Below are positions 33,601-43,300 of a DNA stretch of 64,000 bases, in pieces. Location of the stretch: positions 1 through 64,000 of the forward strand of contig JBBSQX010000016.1 of assembly GCA_038243605.1 (NCBI GenBank), read 5' to 3'. Position numbers and translations under genes: made by a program. The stretch's first letter is position 1. Each line of letters opens with the position of its first letter. The notes under the pieces were generated by a model. The model did not search any database. It saw only the letters and a program-made list of their open reading frames with translations, and was not told the origin of the DNA. This DNA comes from Terrimesophilobacter sp038243605. GTDB taxonomy: Bacteria > Actinomycetota > Actinomycetes > Actinomycetales > Microbacteriaceae.

Positions 33601-34532
33601 GCCGCCCTCCCCGCCGCGCGCGCCCGCAGGGAGCGGCCGACAATGCTCGTGGAGATCACCGTCGCCGTGATCACGAGCCCGGGGAAGACGGCGATCCACC
33701 ACGCGGTGGCCAGAAAGTTGCGCCCGCCAGCAAGGATGAGCCCCCACTCTGGCGTGGGAGGTTGGGGGCCAAGACCCAGAAAGCTGAGCCCCGCCGCCGC
33801 GGTGATGGCCGTGCCGACGCCCATCGTCGCCATCACCAGAAGCGGGCCGAGCGTGTTGGGGATGACGTGCCGCAGCACCGTGGTGACGCGCGACACCCCG
33901 AGCGTTCTCGCCGCCTCAACGTAGCCGGCCCGCTTCACCACGAGCGTCTGCACTCGCGCGACCCGCGCGTACGCCGGAATCACCGCGATGGCCACGGCAA
34001 CGAGCAGGCTGATCTCCCCCGGCCCGATCACGGCGATCACGATGAGGGCGAGCAAAAACTCAGGAAAAGCCATAATGACCTCGATGGCGCGAGAAAGCAC
34101 GCCGTCACCGAGGCGGTTCATGACCCCCGCGAGAGCTCCAATGACGAGACCAGCGAGCAAACCAATGGCAGTCGCGCCGAAGCCGATGGCGAGTGAATAC
34201 CGAGACCCGTACAGAACGCGGGCGAAGACATCTCGCCCAGACTGGTCGGTGCCGAACGGGTGTCCGAACCCTGGCGCTTGCAGGGCGTGAGCCACATCCG
34301 TCTGCAGCGGGTCCGCCGTGGTGAAGAGCCACGGCGCCACAGTGGCCAGCGCAAGAACGACGAGGAACGCACTAGCGATCCACAGGCCGACGCGCGTTGT
34401 TCGCCGTTTCGCCTGCGCGCTGGCTCCTGCCCCAGGTCTCGATCCCGGCACTCCCCCCGGGCCGCCCCGCAGCCCTGCGCCCAGTCCTGTGCCACTCTTC
34501 ACCGCAGCCCGCACCGCGTCAATGATGCTCAT
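33597..34532 (-). CDS. ABC transporter permease, DppC-like
   Basis: Inner-membrane permease of 311 aa. It opens with a Gly/Pro-rich cytosolic tail and TM1 (ASAFLVVLALATVAPWLF). The substrate-facing part includes PFGTDQSGRDVFARVLYGSR, the DppC mark. The EAA loop reads VEAARTLGVSRVTTVLRHVIPNTL. It partners the DppB-like permease whose gene ends 3 bp upstream. Confidence 0.94.
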   Translation of the reverse strand: MSIIDAVRAAVKSGTGLGAGLRGGPGGVPGSRPGAGASAQAKRRTTRVGLWIASAFLVVLALATVAPWLFTTADPLQTDVAHALQAPGFGHPFGTDQSGRDVFARVLYGSRYSLAIGFGATAIGLLAGLVIGALAGVMNRLGDGVLSRAIEVIMAFPEFLLALIVIAVIGPGEISLLVAVAIAVIPAYARVARVQTLVVKRAGYVEAARTLGVSRVTTVLRHVIPNTLGPLLVMATMGVGTAITAAAGLSFLGLGPQPPTPEWGLILAGGRNFLATAWWIAVFPGLVITATVISTSIVGRSLRARAAGRAA

Positions 34533-34535
34533 CAG

Positions 34536-35507
34536 TCACGCTCCACGGTGTGATGACTCAGCGCGAAGTCGCGGATCGATAACGTCGTAGGCGAGGTCGA
34601 CGATCAGGTTGATCACCGAGAACACCACGGCAGCCAGCACAATAATGCCGAGCACGATGGGGATGTCCCGGTTGGTGATGGCGTCAAGAGCCGCCTGCCC
34701 GAGCCCGGGCCTTGCAAACACCGTCTCCACGAGCACCGAACCACCCAGAAGCGACCCAACGAGGTAGCCAGTGAGCGTGATGCTGTCGGAGGCGGCGTGC
34801 CGAAGGGTGTGCCGAAAGAGCAGTCGGGCGTGGCCGATCCCCCTCGACCGCGCGGTGTCGGCAAACGGCATGACGCTGGCCGCGTCGAGGCCCTGCCTCA
34901 GCACCTGGCTGATGATCCCGGCCACCGGGATGGCCAGGGTGACCGCCGGCAGCACGAGGGCCGCGAACCCTTCCGAGTTGACGACAGGAAACCAGTGAAG
35001 GCCGAAACCGAAGACGGCGATCAGAACAAGCCCCGTCCAGAATGTTGGCGACGACACCGCAAACAGCTCAGCGAACGAGAGCAGCCCGCGCATCCGCCGC
35101 CCACGCGCCAGCAGCGCAGATCCCATTGCCAGAACGAGGGCGATCACCATAGCGAGGCCCATCAGCTGCACGGTCGGTGCGAGCTGTTGACCAAGGACAT
35201 CAACGACAGGTTGCTGCAGGCGATACGAGGTGCCAAGATCTCCGCGCACCAGCCGGCCCAGATATTCGACGTACTGCAGCGGAAGCGGTTGCGTGAGGCC
35301 CCAGTCCTCACGAATGTGGGCGCGCACCTGCTCGCTCACGTTGGCGTTCACTCCAAGCATCGCGTCAACCGGGTCGCCGGGAACCAGTCGAAGCGCAAAG
35401 AAGCCAGCGGTCGCCGCACCCCACACCACGACCACCATGCCACCGACTCTGCCGGCCCCAGAAGCGAGGGCAGAGCCGCTGGTCGACCTCGGGGCCGTTA
35501 CCGTCAT
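34536..35507 (-). CDS. ABC transporter permease, DppB-like
   Basis: Permease of 323 aa with the DppB N-terminus (VVVVWGAATAGFFALRLVPGDPVDAMLG), family motif VRGDLGTSYRLQQPV and EAA loop TARSRGIGHARLLFRHTLRHA. The preceding substrate-binding gene ends just 7 bp upstream of its ATG at 35507. An earlier in-frame start would run through that gene, so it was rejected. Confidence 0.92.
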   Translation of the reverse strand: MTVTAPRSTSGSALASGAGRVGGMVVVVWGAATAGFFALRLVPGDPVDAMLGVNANVSEQVRAHIREDWGLTQPLPLQYVEYLGRLVRGDLGTSYRLQQPVVDVLGQQLAPTVQLMGLAMVIALVLAMGSALLARGRRMRGLLSFAELFAVSSPTFWTGLVLIAVFGFGLHWFPVVNSEGFAALVLPAVTLAIPVAGIISQVLRQGLDAASVMPFADTARSRGIGHARLLFRHTLRHAASDSITLTGYLVGSLLGGSVLVETVFARPGLGQAALDAITNRDIPIVLGIIVLAAVVFSVINLIVDLAYDVIDPRLRAESSHRGA

Positions 35508-35514
35508 CCGGTTG

Positions 35515-37182
35515 TCATCCAGCAGGAGCGAAGGATGCGCCGAAGAACAGCGGTTGCCCGTAGATGTCGAAGACGACGCCCTTGAGCGAGTCGCTGTACG
35601 CGGTGATGGCGGAAGGAACATACACGGGGAGCATGGCGAAGTTCTTCGCGTTCCACTGCTGCAGTTCTTGGTAGATCGCCTCGCGCTCGGCCGGATCGTT
35701 GGTGGCCACCGCGTCATCGAGGAGCTTGTCGACGGTCGGGTCGCTCAGCGAGGATCCGTTCTTGTATCCGCCGGTATACATGTGGGCGCGCAGCACGTCG
35801 CCGTCGACGCTCGGAAAGCTCCAGTCAGACACGTCGAGGTCACGCTGCTCGTAGAGCTCGTAAAACTTCGCCACCTCGTAGTCGTGACGAACGACCTCGA
35901 AGCCGATCTTCTTGAGGTCGGCTTGTACGGCCACGGTGAAGCTCGCGTTCGCGTCCGAGACGGGGGTCCAGCCAACCCAGTTCACGCTCAGGCGCTTACC
36001 GTCTTTCGTGCGGTAACCGTCAGAGTCTCGCGCCGTCCAGCCGGCCGCATCCAGCAATGAGTTCGCGTCTTTCGGGTCGAAGGCGAGACTGCCCTCAAGG
36101 CTCGGGTCGTACGAGTTTGGCGTCACGGGTGACAGGATGCTCCACGCGCGCGTCATCTGGTCTTGGTACGCGCTCTTCACGTTCTGTTCCATGTCGATGC
36201 CCTCAGCGAAAGCTTTGCGCACGCGGAGGTCGGCGAGCACGCCGTGCTTCTGATTGAGGAACAGCACGTACGTCATGCCCGGCACGGCGATCTTCTCGAC
36301 CGTGAAACCGTCGCCAATCTGCGACACCGTGTTGGGGGCAATGCTGCCGGCAACCTGCGCTTCACCACTCGTCAGAGCGCCCGTGCGCACCGAAGATTCG
36401 GTGAGGATGCGCAAAACAAGAGTCTTGATTGCTGGCGGCCCCTGGTGCTCGCTGCCCTCTGGTGCCCAGTTGTAGTCGGGGTTCGCCGTAAAGACGATCT
36501 TCTGGTTCGGCACGTATTCGGTCATCGCGTACGGGCCGGTACCGACAGTGATGCCTGGCCCACCGGCGGCGAGCTGATCCGCCTTCGTTTTCAGTACTTC
36601 TGGCGCATAGAACCCGAGCTTGGCGGTGCTGACTCCCTGCAGGAAGGGGGCGTAGGGCTTCTTGAAGTTGACGCGCACCGTGAATTCATCCACCACGTCT
36701 GTTCCCTCGTAGTAGCCGCCGTCTGCGGAGTATCCGATGAGGCTCGCGGCATCCGCTGAGGCAGTTTCTGGGGCGATGATGTGCTCGAAGTTCACCTTCA
36801 CTGCCTCGGCATTGAAGGGTTCGCCATTCTGGAACGTCACGTCGTGACGCAGATTGAACGTGTAATGCAGGCCATCTGGGGAGATCTCCCACGACGCTGC
36901 CAGCCACGGAACGAGGGTGCCGTCTTGTTTCTGAAAGACGAGCGAGTCGAACGTATTGCGCATCGCCGTGCCGGTCATGTGGAAGGCAGAGGAGTGGATG
37001 TCCATCTTGCCCGAGGCGAGAACTCCAGCGTCGATCGCGTAGGTGAGGGTCGACTGGTTGCTCGAATCGGCGGCGGAGCTTGTTCCGCTGCATCCGGCGA
37101 CCAACGCTGCGCAGGCGAGTACGGCGATAGCCGCACTGATTCGGGATGTTGTGCCGGCGCGAACGCGCATAACGGTAGTCAC
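35515..37182 (-). CDS. ABC transporter substrate-binding lipoprotein, SBP_bac_5
   Basis: Cluster-C solute-binding protein of 555 aa tethered by a lipid at Cys31 (ALVAGC). The SBP_bac_5 signature region is present: WEISPDGLHYTFNLRHDVTFQNGEPFNAEAVKVNFEHI. It delivers a peptide, nickel complex or other bulky solute to the downstream permeases. First gene of a four-gene unit (SBP, DppB-like, DppC-like, double ATPase). The GTG at 37182 is preceded by a purine-rich CAGAAAG; ATG 37170 is an alternative. A promoter with an operator-like dyad lies about 65 bp upstream. Confidence 0.94.
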   Translation of the reverse strand: MTTVMRVRAGTTSRISAAIAVLACAALVAGCSGTSSAADSSNQSTLTYAIDAGVLASGKMDIHSSAFHMTGTAMRNTFDSLVFQKQDGTLVPWLAASWEISPDGLHYTFNLRHDVTFQNGEPFNAEAVKVNFEHIIAPETASADAASLIGYSADGGYYEGTDVVDEFTVRVNFKKPYAPFLQGVSTAKLGFYAPEVLKTKADQLAAGGPGITVGTGPYAMTEYVPNQKIVFTANPDYNWAPEGSEHQGPPAIKTLVLRILTESSVRTGALTSGEAQVAGSIAPNTVSQIGDGFTVEKIAVPGMTYVLFLNQKHGVLADLRVRKAFAEGIDMEQNVKSAYQDQMTRAWSILSPVTPNSYDPSLEGSLAFDPKDANSLLDAAGWTARDSDGYRTKDGKRLSVNWVGWTPVSDANASFTVAVQADLKKIGFEVVRHDYEVAKFYELYEQRDLDVSDWSFPSVDGDVLRAHMYTGGYKNGSSLSDPTVDKLLDDAVATNDPAEREAIYQELQQWNAKNFAMLPVYVPSAITAYSDSLKGVVFDIYGQPLFFGASFAPAG

Positions 37183-37241
37183 TTTCTGGGGTGGGGTGCC
37201 GGCCAGATGGTCAGATCGGCCTGGAGGTTTGACGCTTCTAC

Positions 37242-37271
37242 ATAATACTTAGACTGCGTCTAACAATACAA
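37242..37271 (-). promoter_or_regulatory. Promoter with TTAGAC-N3-GTCTAA operator for the ABC importer
   Basis: On the minus strand TTGTAT (37266-37271), an 18-bp spacer, and TATTAT (37242-37247). TTAGACGCAGTCTAA, a 6-bp-arm palindrome (37249-37263), fills the spacer. A repressor bound there would block the importer operon. No regulator gene is adjacent, so it may respond to a global factor. Confidence 0.6.
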
Positions 37272-37311
37272 TTCCGCAGTGACGCCACCCTCGGGCCCCC
37301 GGCAGCGAACT

Positions 37312-38265
37312 TCACACCATGTTGCGAGTAAGACGCGTGCGCACCGCTAGCGCAGCGCAGGCAATGACCGCGACACCACCCACGAAAGTCGCCCATCCGA
37401 TCTGTTCGTGAAGTATGAGCGCAGCCCACAGAATGCTCATGACTGGCTGTGCGAGTTGCACCTGGCTCACTTGGGCCATCGGGCCGATGGCGAGGCCACG
37501 GTACCAGGCAAAGAATCCTAAGAACATGCTGATAACCGCTAGGTAGGCGAAGGCAAGCCACTGGTAGAGGGTTGCCGTCGGCGGTTGCTCGACGATGGAG
37601 AAAGTCGTGAACGTGATCATGAGTGGGGCAGCGAGTATCAGCGCCCACGACACGGTTTGCCAAGCTCCGAGTTCGCGGGCGAGAAGACCGCCTTCCGCGT
37701 AGCCGATCGCAGCGGCGACGACCGCACCAAATAGCAGCAGGTCAGACCAATGCAGTTGGCCAACACCGCCATTCTGGAAGGAGGCGAAAGTAATCGCCGC
37801 GATCGCACCAAGAATCGCGAACACCCAAAACGATCGGGCCGGTTTCTCTTTTCCGCGGATCACTGCCATGACCGCCGTCGCCGCAGGGAGCACTCCGATC
37901 ACGACGGCACCGTGGCTCGCCGGCACGGTTGTCAGAGCGAAGGAGCTCAACAGCGGAAAACCGATCACGACGCCGCCAGCAACAATCGCAAGTCTGGCCC
38001 ATTGAACCCGCGTCGGCCAGTGCTGCCGAGTAAGGGAGAGCGCAATTCCAGCGAGCACCGCGGCGACGACCGCGCGTCCGGAGCCGATGAAGAGAGGCGA
38101 GAGCCCTCCGACCGCTACCCGGGTGAAGGGAACGGTGAACGAGAATGCGATGACGCCTACGAGTCCCCACCAGAGTCCTGCGCGACTGAAGGCCGCTCGG
38201 GGTTGCCGCGAATTCGACGATAACACTGTGGGCAACGTGACGATAGCGCTACTATGTTCTTTCAT
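37312..38265 (-). CDS. EamA family transporter, head-to-head with a MocR gene
   Basis: Ten-segment DMT transporter of 317 aa: GLWWGLVGVIAFSFTVPFTRVAVGG to WATFVGGVAVIACAALAV. The ATG at 38265 overlaps the ATG of the divergent MocR gene (CATG at 38263-38266). TATTCT lies a few bases upstream of it and no ribosome site is seen, so the mRNA may be leaderless. An in-frame GTG further in is possible. The pairing suggests MocR-regulated efflux. Confidence 0.85.
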   Translation of the reverse strand: MKEHSSAIVTLPTVLSSNSRQPRAAFSRAGLWWGLVGVIAFSFTVPFTRVAVGGLSPLFIGSGRAVVAAVLAGIALSLTRQHWPTRVQWARLAIVAGGVVIGFPLLSSFALTTVPASHGAVVIGVLPAATAVMAVIRGKEKPARSFWVFAILGAIAAITFASFQNGGVGQLHWSDLLLFGAVVAAAIGYAEGGLLARELGAWQTVSWALILAAPLMITFTTFSIVEQPPTATLYQWLAFAYLAVISMFLGFFAWYRGLAIGPMAQVSQVQLAQPVMSILWAALILHEQIGWATFVGGVAVIACAALAVRTRLTRNMV

Positions 38266-39673
38266 GAATCAGAATAGCACCGAGCGCATCATTGCGGGGT
38301 TGCGGTCATGGCTGGCAACAGCTTCTCCGGGCGCTCAAGTGCCATCCAACCGCGCGTTGATGGCCGAGTACGGCGCTAGCCCCGTGACCGTGCAGAAGGC
38401 AATGAGACAGCTCATTGCCCTGGATTTGGTCGAGTCCCGCCCCGGCGTGGGCACGTTCGCGCGTGCGGTGCGGATCGCGCGGCCCGTCGATTACGGATGG
38501 CAGACTGCAGCGTTAGGGGGCTCACACCCCCGCCTCTCGAGCTTGTCATCGACGCAGCGAACCATTGTTCCCGACGCGATCGGCCTCCACTCAGGCTATC
38601 CGTCTCGAGATTTACTGCCAGAACGGCTTGTGCGCGCCGCGATCACCCGCGCGTCCCGCACAGAATCTGCGATGGCGCGATCACCCGCATCTGGCATCCC
38701 GGAGCTGCAGGCGTGGTTCGCACACGAGCTCTCCTCCTCGGCCCCGGCAGGAGCATCACCGGCGACGGCACAGAACACCCTGATCACCGCGGGGAGCCAG
38801 AGCGGGCTCAGTTCGATTTTTCGTGCTGTCGTCGGGGCAGGGCAGCCGCTGCTGATCGAGTCGCCAACGTATTGGGGCGCAATTCTCGCTGCGGAACAAG
38901 CCGGTGTCACCTTAGTTCCCATCCCAGCCGGCCCCGACGGCCCTGACCCCGACGATGTTGCCCGCGCATTTGCACAGACCGGGGCAACGGCTTTCTATGC
39001 GCAGCCAACGTTTGCAAACCCCACCGGAGCTCAGTGGTCATCCGAGACCGGTAGAGAAGTGCTGGAGACCGTGCGTCGCGTCGATGCCTTTCTCATCGAA
39101 GACGACTGGGCGCACGACCTCGCGATCGACGCGGAGCCTCGCCCGCTCGCCGCACACGATGACGACGGTCATGTCATCTACCTGCGCTCGCTCACTAAGA
39201 GCGTCTCCCCTTCGCTGCGCGTCGCTGCCGTGATAGCGAGGGGGCCCGCCCGCGAGCGGATTCTCTCCGATCGCGCCGCAGAGTCCATGTATGTCAGCGG
39301 GCTACTGCAAGCGGCCGCTCTGGATGTCGTGACGCACCCCGGTTGGCGAAGCCATCTTCGAGGCTTCCGACAGCAGCTTCGGGCGCGCCGCGATCTTCTC
39401 GTGACCAGCCTGCGCGAGAACGCCCCCACGACACACGTCGAGAGCGTGCCCCGCGGCGGCCTCAATCTCTGGGTGCGGCTTCCTGAAGGCACCGATGTCG
39501 TCGACGTTGTTCGGGACTGCGAGCTGCGTGGACTCATTATTGCGCCAGGTACGGAATGGTTCCCTGCTGAGCCCTCCGGTCCCTTCATTAGACTCAACTA
39601 CTCGAACGAGAACCCCGACCGTTTTGCCACAGCAACACGCATTCTTGGTGACGCCCTGAACGCCGCGACCTAG
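38264..39673 (+). CDS. MocR-type regulator: GntR HTH fused to aminotransferase
   Basis: Second MocR protein in the window (469 aa). GntR wHTH: PSNRALMAEYGASPVTVQKAMRQL. PLP domain: YAQPTFANPTGAQWS, Asp in IEDDWAHDL and Schiff-base Lys in LRSLTKSVSPSLRVA. ATG 38264 is preceded at 5 bp by TATGTT and no Shine-Dalgarno, again suggesting leaderless translation. The regulator and the divergent EamA share essentially one promoter region. It is not close in sequence to the MocR at 23017-24429. Confidence 0.9.
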   Translation: MNQNSTERIIAGLRSWLATASPGAQVPSNRALMAEYGASPVTVQKAMRQLIALDLVESRPGVGTFARAVRIARPVDYGWQTAALGGSHPRLSSLSSTQRTIVPDAIGLHSGYPSRDLLPERLVRAAITRASRTESAMARSPASGIPELQAWFAHELSSSAPAGASPATAQNTLITAGSQSGLSSIFRAVVGAGQPLLIESPTYWGAILAAEQAGVTLVPIPAGPDGPDPDDVARAFAQTGATAFYAQPTFANPTGAQWSSETGREVLETVRRVDAFLIEDDWAHDLAIDAEPRPLAAHDDDGHVIYLRSLTKSVSPSLRVAAVIARGPARERILSDRAAESMYVSGLLQAAALDVVTHPGWRSHLRGFRQQLRARRDLLVTSLRENAPTTHVESVPRGGLNLWVRLPEGTDVVDVVRDCELRGLIIAPGTEWFPAEPSGPFIRLNYSNENPDRFATATRILGDALNAAT

Positions 39674-40203
39674 CCGCAGTCGATGTCGCCATTAATGAAG
39701 AGTTCATCGTTTCCAGCAATGTTCTTCATGCGCAGCCCGTGGAACGCGATCGTCCAGTGCCCGTCTTCGTTGAGCACGACCGGGCCGTCGACGGTCATCG
39801 CTTCGTCGGATTCAACTTGAATGTAAACGGGGCCGTCATTGGGCTTGGTGTAGTAGACCTGCCAGCCTGTATCTGTCGCCGTGCCAATAAGACTTTCACC
39901 AGATAAAGCCTCTGAGCTATCCGAATCCGGGGTCTCCCACAGTGTCATCTCTCCGTCGGAAATCAGGCACGTGGCCGAACCCCAGTAGTGCGAGGTTGCA
40001 TCTAGCCCTATGCCGTTTTTGTCGCCAGAGTAGATGAGTTTGGCCGATCCCGAGCTAGTGGACTCCTCGTGTGGCAACTGAGTAGCGAGGGTGTCCAGCT
40101 GATCCACGGCATGGTTCAACTGGCCGAGGGAGCAACCGCTGAGTGCGATGGTCGAGGCGATGAGGGTGATAGCGGCGAGGGCACGAAGGCGAGCAAGGGG
40201 CAT
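39670..40203 (-). CDS. Hypothetical lipoprotein
   Basis: Lipoprotein of 177 aa from ATG 40203 with lipobox ALSGC (Cys about residue 24). The mature part has a short helical leader (GQLNHAVDQLDTLATQLP) and then a small beta-rich domain containing a likely disulphide (ATCLISDGEM and the C-terminal GDIDCG). No family recognised. It is convergent with the MocR gene and overlaps its end by 4 bp. An upstream in-frame start lacks a ribosome site and would bury the signal peptide. Confidence 0.75.
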   Translation of the reverse strand: MPLARLRALAAITLIASTIALSGCSLGQLNHAVDQLDTLATQLPHEESTSSGSAKLIYSGDKNGIGLDATSHYWGSATCLISDGEMTLWETPDSDSSEALSGESLIGTATDTGWQVYYTKPNDGPVYIQVESDEAMTVDGPVVLNEDGHWTIAFHGLRMKNIAGNDELFINGDIDCG

Positions 40204-40295
40204 AAATTTCAGGTTATCTAAGCGGCGCTGGGTGTGCGGTGGGTGCCACGCCGTAGCGCGATAACACGGCAAAGCACCTGACAGCTAGACCTGAA

Positions 40296-40330
40296 TGCCA
40301 CGCGACTTTCTCAGCAAAAGCCGCGTGGCA
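40296..40330 (-). terminator. Hairpin after putA
   Basis: TGCCACGCG and CGCGTGGCA form a 9-bp stem, extended inward by CTTT/AAAG, 14 bp after the putA stop. It is a stable hairpin without a strong T-run. Confidence 0.6.
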
Positions 40331-40343
40331 ATCATGCGTGACA

Positions 40344-43300
40344 TTACAGCGGAAGAACAGCCTCAGACCAGTGATCTGGGTTACCAAAGCGATGCGCGGT
40401 GATCGCAATTGCCTGCTCGCGCAGGAACGGAAGCATCTCGATGCGACCGGCCTCTGTCACGTCATCCGAGAACAGCGCAATGTCAGGGCTGCCACCAAGA
40501 GTTGTCGCCAGCTCTGTGTGCCCACCGCCGATGAGGCGTACGCGCGAGTCCTTGATGCGGCTTGCGGATGCCAACCACGCTTCATCGGATTGCAAGACAA
40601 TCGAGACTCCCGCTTTGTCAAGCGCGCAGGAGAGCTCAGAAGTGAGCGGCTCTACGACGCTCGCGGTGAGGTGCGCGCCAGCATCGTCGCCACCGGCGCG
40701 CACGCCAGCAACAATGACGCGCACGAACTCTTCGATGGTTCCCGCGCTGTTCTGGCGCACTGTCACGGGTAGTGCCCGGTAGCGGAACACGTCGCGCTCG
40801 ACGCCGAGTGCCGACACGTCTTTCGCGACGCCGAACTCGCGCTCCCACTCAGCCTGGTCACTCTGCGCAGCACGGGCAACAAGTTCAGAACCGGAAGCTT
40901 TGACAATGCCGTCGACAATCTTCGAGAGACGCACATCGTTGCCGCCCTTGACCTTCGCTGTCGTCCACGACCCGAGGTGCACCAAGTAGTTTGGTCCACC
41001 CGCCTTCGTGGTGGCACCAACAACGGAGCGCTTCCAGCCACCGAACGGCTGGCGACGCACAATTGCGCCGGTGATGCCGCGATTCACGTAGAGGTTTCCG
41101 GCCTGAACGCCATCAAGCCACGTTGCGAGCTCATTCTGATCCAGCGAGTGCAGCCCAGCGGTCAGACCGTAGTCGACCTGGTTCTGCATACGCATTGCCT
41201 CGTCGAGACTGTCGGCGCGCATGATGCCAAGGATCGGTCCGAAGAATTCGGTGAGGTGGTAGTAGCTGCCGGCCGCAACACCGGTGCGGATGCCGGGCGA
41301 CCACAGCCGACCGCTCTCGTCGAGCTGCTGTGGCTTCAACAGCCACCGCTCTCCGGTCTGCAATTCGGTGAGCCCCTTCTTGAGCTTGCCATTTGCCGCC
41401 TCAATGATGGGGCCCATCTGGGTGGTCGGGTCGCTGGGGTAGCCAACGCGCAACGTTGTTGCGGCGTCAATGAGCTGCTTCTCGAAGCGCTCGGAGCGCG
41501 CAACGGATCCGACCAGGATTACGAGGCTTGAGGCCGAGCACTTCTGACCGGCGTGCCCGAACGCGCTCTTCACGACATCCGCCACAGCGAGGTCGAGGTC
41601 GGCAGACGGGGTCACGATGGTGGCATTCTTGCCACTCGTCTCGGCAAGCAGCTTCAGTTCTGGTCGCCATCCGCGGAACATCTCCGCCGTCTCGTAACCG
41701 CCAGTGAGAATGACGCGGTCGACCTCTGGGTGAGAAATCATCTTCTCGCCGAGGTTGCGTTCCTTAAGATCCACGAGAGCGAGTACGTCACGAGGAACAC
41801 CACCGCGCCACAGGGCATCCACCATGACGGCGCCGGAGCGCTGAGCAGCTTTTGCCGGCTTGATGATGACGGACGCGCCAGAGGCGAGCGCCGCAAGCGT
41901 CGAGCCTGCGGGGATCGCCACCGGGAAGTTCCATGGCGGGGTCACGACGATGAGCTTCGACGGCGTGTACTTCGCGCCATCAACACTGTCGAGTTCTTCG
42001 GCGAGCTGAGCGTAATAGCGGGCGAAGTCGATCGCCTCGCTGATTTCGACGTCACCCTCTGCGATGGTCTTGCCTGTCTCGCTCGCCATAACTTCGATGA
42101 GGTTGCCACGAGTTTCTTCCAGCACATCGGCAGCCTTGCGCAGAATTTTGGCGCGACCGGCTCCTCCGAGCGCCGCCCAGCCCTTTGCGGCCGGCAGCAC
42201 GGTGGCGAACACGGCATCGAGCTGCTTCTCGTTTTTGATTGCCGCAGCTTTGACGATGTCATTGCCCATGGTGCTGTTCTCCACTGCCGCGAGCACCTTT
42301 TCGCCCCACGCGCGGTTGTCTGGCAGCGACGCGTCAGTGTCTGGCGTGTTGCCGAAGGTGTCGCCGAACGGCGTGTGCGTCTCGAGCCGAGACTGCTTGC
42401 GGTTGCGCTCAGGCACGACGGTGTCGACATCGGCGAGGGAGGCCAAGAAGCGGTCGCGCTCGCGGTTCCAGAGCTTCTTGTTGTCGACGAGTTCGAACAC
42501 GGCCGACATGAAGTTTTCTTGGCTCGCGTTCTCTTCGAGCCGGCGGATGAGGTAGCCGATGGCCACATCAAACTCCTGTGGCAAGACGACGGGTGTGTAC
42601 AACAGCAGCCCGCCAACATCTTTGCGCACGACATCTGCCTGGCCCTCGGCCATGCCGAGAAGCATTTCGAAGTCGACGTGGTCAGAGACCCCGCGCGACT
42701 CCGCAAGCAGATGAGCGAACGCGAGGTCAAACAGGTTGTGACCGGCGACTCCAATGCGTACCGCGGCGGTGCGCTCTGGCGTGAGGGCCCAGTCGAGCAC
42801 GCGCTTGTAGTTCGTGTCGGTGGCCTGCTTGCTGTCGCAGGTGACTTCTTCCCATCCGTGGAGGGTGGCATCCACCGTCTCCATGGCGAGGTTCGCGCCC
42901 TTGACGAGGCGAATCTTCACGGGCGCGCCACCGCGGGCAACCCGCGCGGTGGACCACTCGACGATGCGCTGGTACGCACCGAGCGCATCGGGAAGGTAGG
43001 CCTGCAACACAATGCCTGCCTCAAGTTTCAAAAACTGCGGCTGGTCGAGGATCGCTTCAAATACGGAGATCGTGAGGTCGAGGTCGCGGTACTCCTCCAT
43101 GTCCATGTTGATGAACTTGGGGGTCGGGGCCTTGGCGGCAATCTCGTAGAGGGGGGTCAGACGCGTGGTGACGCGCTCCACCGTCTCGTCGTACGCCCAC
43201 ATGTTGAGCTGGCTTTCGATAGACGACACCTTGATCGAGACGTAGTCGACATCCGGTCGCTTAAGAAGACGCTTGGTTCCTTCGAGGCGACGCTCTGCCT

